NCBI GenBank assembly: GCA_905214245.1
Contig: CAJMLO010000002.1
Coordinates: forward strand, 1-46,939
Source of the DNA: an uncultured bacterium
GTDB taxonomy: Bacteria; Bacillota; Clostridia; TANB77; CAG-508
Length of the DNA: 46,939 nt
Direction of reading: 5' to 3'
In this document: in pieces, positions 43,290-46,939 of the stretch
Layout of the letters: each line of letters begins with the position of its first letter
Numbering within the stretch: the stretch's first letter is position 1
Made by a program: the position numbers and the translations under genes
The notes under the pieces: generated by a model
What the model was told of the DNA's origin: nothing
The model's input: the letters and a program-made list of their open reading frames with translations, nothing else
The model's database searches: none

Positions 43290-43306
43290 TATCGAAAAAT
43301 GGCAGA

Positions 43307-43354
43307 GAGTGTATGATATGGTATGAATTAACACACCATATTATACACTCTTTT
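43307..43354 (+). terminator. Terminator hairpin after target 3
   Basis: A 16-bp stem (GAGTGTATGATATGGT with one wobble), a 12-base loop and TTTT. Related to the hairpin at 6133-6177. The rest of the 43129-43434 gap holds only the stem-loop and repeat listed separately. Confidence 0.65.
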
Positions 43355-43434
43355 GTGTTCGTCTCCAAATACCACTTTATTTCTTACGTATTATATGATA
43401 TACTTTTTCTATTATAAAAGAGGTGGGAAAAAGT

Positions 43435-46400
43435 ATGGAATGGACAAAAGAACAAAGCCAAGCAATATATGAAAAGGGTTCAAATATATTGGTTGCTGCT
43501 GCTGCACGGAAGTGGTAAAACAGCGGTTTTGGTTGAGCGTATTATTCATAAAATAATTGATGATAAAGTTGATATAGATAAAATTTTGGTTGTTACATTT
43601 ACAAATGCTGCAGCGTCTGAAATGAGAGAGAGAATTCTTGATGCTATATATGAAAAATTGGAGCAAAATCCTGAAGATAGCAATTTACATAGACAAATTA
43701 CATTGCTAAACAAGGCAAGTATTTGTACAATTCACTCTTTTTGCCTTGATGTAATACGAAATAATTTTTATGAAATTGATACATCAGCAAATTTTAGAAT
43801 TGGTGATACAGCAGAGATTGAGCTTTTAAAAAATGATGTGCTTGCAGATTTGTTTGAGAAAAGATATGAGGAGCAAGATGAAGGCTTTTTAAAGCTTGTT
43901 GAGACATATACAGGATACAGAGGAGATGAAGCTTTAGCCCAGCTTATTTTAAATATATATAAATACATACAAAGTAGTCCTTTTCCAGATAAATGGCTAG
44001 AGGAAAAAGTTGAAATGTTCAATTTGCCAAAAGATACTGATTTTTCAACTACTATATGGGGAAAGATTATTATAAATGATGCTAAAAATATCCTTGATGA
44101 AAGTATTTTAAAACTTGAAAAGGCAAAGAATGATACTTTTAGGTTTGAAGAAATGGAAAAGTATACGGCAACTTTAGAGCAAGATATTAATAATTTAAAA
44201 TATGTGCAAAATAACATAGAAAATTGGGATAAAGCTTATTATAATTTGCTTGATTTAAAAAAACAATGGGGCAAATGGCCAATTGATAAAAAGGTTACAC
44301 TTGACTTAAAAAACACAGTAAAAGAAATAAGAGATGATGTAAAAAAGCAAGTTGCTAAAATTAAAATAACAGAGGATTCAAAAACTGTTATTGCTGATAT
44401 TAAAGATATGTATGCTATCTTAAAAGAGCTTCAAAGAGTTGTGATGGATTTTAGTCAGTCTTTTGCAGAAAAGAAAAAAGAAAAAAATATGATAGACTTT
44501 AATGATATTGAGCATTTTGCATTAAAAATTTTGATAAAACATACTGAAAATGGGGAAGAGCCTTCAGAGGTTGCAAAAAAATATAGAAATAAATTTGCAG
44601 AAATTGCAATTGATGAGTATCAAGATAGTAACCTTGTGCAAGAATATATTTTAAATAGTATTTCAAATGGTAAAAATATTTTTATGGTTGGAGATGTTAA
44701 GCAAAGTATATATAGATTTAGACAGGCAAGACCAGAGTTGTTTTTAGACAAATATGAAAACTATAAATTAAAGGAAAATTTTGAAGAAGATAATGGCCTA
44801 AAGATACAATTATTTAAAAACTTTAGAAGTAGGAGCAATGTTCTTGATATTACAAATTTAGTATTTGAAGATATTATGAGCAAAGATTTAGGAGATGTTG
44901 ATTACACTGAGGAAGAGTATTTGAATTATGGTGCAAATTATCCTGAGCCAGAGAAAAAATATGAGCATTATGCTGGAATTGCAGAACTTGACATTATTGA
45001 TTTAAAAGAGACAGAAGAAAAGAATATTTACAAGGACCCAGAAGATGGACAAGATGAGCCTAAATCTGATGATATAGAAGAAGAGGAGCAAATTGAAAAT
45101 GTGGTGCTTGAGGCAAGGTTTACAGCTCATAGAATTAAAGAAATTTTAGATAAGCGGATATATGGTATATGACAGGAAAAAAGGCTATAGAAAAATAACA
45201 TACAAGGATATATGTGTTTTGCTAAGGGCTACATCTACAATGGCACCAATATATGAAAAAGAGATAGCAGACCTTGATTTGCCTGTGTTTAGTGATACAT
45301 CTAGCACATATCTTGACTCTATGGAAGTTCAGATAATTATGTCTTTACTAAAAATAATTGATAACCCAATGCAAGATATACCACTTGTTACAGTGCTTAG
45401 ATCAAGCATTTACGGATTTACAGATAATGAACTTATACAAATTCGTCTTGCTGATAAAAATTCTACATTTTATGAAGCTATGATAAAGGCTAAGCTTGTT
45501 GTAGATGAAAAAATAAAAGCAAAAATAATAAAAGTTGAAGAAGAATTAGATAATTGGAGAAGAGAAGAAGAGTATTTGCCACTTGATGAATTGATATGGA
45601 AAATATATATGGATACAGGTTTTTACCACTATGTTTCATTGCTTACAAATGGAGATTTAAGGCAGGCTAATTTGAAATTACTTTTTGAAAAAGCAAAACA
45701 ATACGAAAAAGCAAGTTTTAAAGGTTTATTTAATTTTATAAATTTCATCGACAAAGTTAAGACAAGCAGTGGCGATATGGGAAGTGCAAAACTTATAGGT
45801 GAAAGTGAAAATGTAATTAGAATAATGAGTATTCACAAAAGTAAAGGACTTGAATTTCCTGTTGTTTTCTTATGTGGTACTGGCAAAAAGTTTAATTTGC
45901 AAGATTTAAACAATTCTATTTTATTGCATCAAGATATTGGAATTGGTCCCAAATATATAGATAAAGATAGAAAAATTGAGTATAATACTATTGCACAAGA
46001 AGCAATAAAAATTCAATCAAAAAAAGAAACAATTTCAGAGGAAATGAGAGTTCTTTATGTTGCTTTAACTCGTGCAAAGGAAAAGCTTATTATTACAGGG
46101 ATTTCAAAAGATTTGCAAAAATCATTAAATGAAAAAGAACAGTTACTTGAAATATATAAAAAACAAGGTAAAATAAATTTTTCATTAGTTGGAAAATATG
46201 TATCATATCTTGATTGGATTGAGCTTGTATATTTGAAAAATAAAGAAAATATTGATAGTGTAATTAAGCTAAATGAGTATAGAAAAGGTAAGTTTTTAAA
46301 AGAAATACATACAGAAGAAAAAGAAACAATTGATGTGCAAAAAATGTTAGAAGAACATGCAGAAACAGAAGAAGAAAAGAAAATGAGAGAGCAAATTGAA

Positions 46401-46939
46401 GAAAAGCTAAAATACAAATATCAATATGCATGCAAAAGAGAAGTTCCAACTAAAACATCTGTAACTAAATTAAAACAAATGCAAGAGGATGAAAATGAAA
46501 AAGATATAGAGGATTTATTGGAAGAAAAGGATAGAGTTGTACAGCTTACACAAATTCCAAAATTTATGGAAGAAAAACAGAAACTTACTTCTATGCAAAA
46601 AGGAACGCTTATGCATTTGTGTGTGCAAAAACTTGATGAAAGTAAGGAATACTCTAGAGAAGATATAATAGAATTTGTAAGTAAACTTTTGAAAGATGGA
46701 ATTATAAGTGAAGTTGAAAAACAGGCAATAAACATTGATGTACTATATAAATATACAAAATCTGAATTATTTACAAGTTTGAAATCTGCAAAGGAAATTT
46801 ACAAAGAACAGCCATTTTATATAAATATTCCTGCAAAAGATGTATATGATGATGCCAATGATGAAATGATTTTTGTGCAAGGAACTATAGATTTATATTA
46901 TATAAATGATAAAAATGAGCTTATTCTTGTAGACTACAA
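43435..46939 (+). CDS. addA: ATP-dependent helicase/nuclease subunit A (two +1 frameshifts; 3' end outside window)
   Basis: AddA is the UvrD-type helicase and nuclease subunit of AddAB, which processes double-strand breaks. ATG 43435 follows AGAGGTGGG and begins MEWTKEQSQAIYEKGSNILV. The zero frame stops at 43518, inside Walker A. Skipping C43507 restores AAAA-GSGKTAVLVERI and runs to a stop at 45172. Skipping C45155 restores EILDK-GYMVYDRKKGYRKIT and continues open to the window end. Other motifs are TFTNAAASEMRERI, AIDEYQDSN, MRVLYVALTRAKEKL and the nuclease start ELILVDY. No other stop or gap occurs in about 1,165 residues, which argues against ordinary decay. addB is not seen upstream, where it often lies. 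Confidence 0.85.
43504..43510 (+). other. Frameshift site 3 (GCA C GGA) in addA Walker A
   Basis: Zero-frame CGG at 43507, followed after two codons by TAA. Resumption at GGA gives the invariant Gly of AAAAGSGKT, so Gly rather than Arg must be inserted. Confidence 0.8.
45152..45158 (+). other. Frameshift site 4 (AAG C GGA) in addA
   Basis: Zero-frame CGG at 45155; the zero frame stops at 45172. Homology resumes at GGA (Gly) at 45156. Confidence 0.75.

Noticed and set aside
43243..43320. Promoter formed by TTGACA in the 47-bp repeat
   Set aside because: The nearest -10-like TATGAT is 23 bp away, too far for a standard promoter.

Overview
The window is about 47 kb of AT-rich DNA (roughly 30% GC by eye) from a spore-forming member of the Clostridia, most likely an uncultivated gut lineage. 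The evidence is low-GC codon use, strong AGGAGG ribosome binding sites, PASTA-kinase and Mur-ligase genes, and sporulation genes (spoVM, spoIIAA-spoIIAB-sigF, spoIID, spoIIQ). No rRNA, tRNA, CRISPR array, transposase or reverse transcriptase was seen.

Layout. 1-4.5 kb: the 3' part of mfd, a SpoU methyltransferase and a DUF4143-type ATPase. 4.9-6.2 kb: the first of three pilin-like proteins with a hypervariable C-terminus. 6.2-20.3 kb: aspS, mnmA, an ectB-like aminotransferase, a murT/gatD-like pair, then rlmN-prpC-prkC-rsgA-rpe and pyrG. 20.4-23.2 kb: a secreted polymer-forming protein, nth, spoVM with a small membrane protein, and rpmB. The block rlmN-prpC-prkC-rsgA-rpe-spoVM-rpmB resembles the Bacillus order, with pyrG and others inserted. 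23.5-29.8 kb: a thioester-domain surface protein, ruvA, rarA, an SPFH protein and a compositionally distinct GH13 enzyme. 30.2-31.3 kb: the second variable pilin-like protein. 31.5-38.1 kb: recG, an aldose epimerase, a PPC-domain protein and valS. 38.3-41.8 kb: the sporulation cluster. 42-43.1 kb: the third variable pilin-like protein. 43.4 kb to the end: addA (incomplete).

Two systems stand out. (1) Three dispersed genes join a type IV pilin-like N-terminus and a Gly-rich linker to a C-terminal lectin-like domain whose last exposed segment is GC-rich. Aligning the first two shows 26 substitutions in 78 bp, confined to 17 codons; 16 of these keep the same third base (C or T), and the flanks are identical. 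This is the footprint of adenine-directed mutagenesis by a diversity-generating retroelement (DGR). The reverse transcriptase and template must lie outside the window. (2) sigF, spoIID and addA (twice) are each interrupted by one extra C placed exactly before a Gly codon GGN, so the interrupted frame reads CGG. By-eye frame checking of every CGG found in-frame CGG only at these four places and twice in the foreign-looking GH13 gene, in about 14,000 codons. This suggests programmed +1 frameshifting at an unread or very rare CGG codon. Sequencing error and gene decay are the competing explanations.

Secondary points: a GatD homologue that has lost both catalytic residues, a surface protein that stops directly after its LPXTG motif, a 47-bp inverted repeat linking the 3' flanks of two DGR targets 37 kb apart, and a 137-bp structured repeat element with a diverged second copy.
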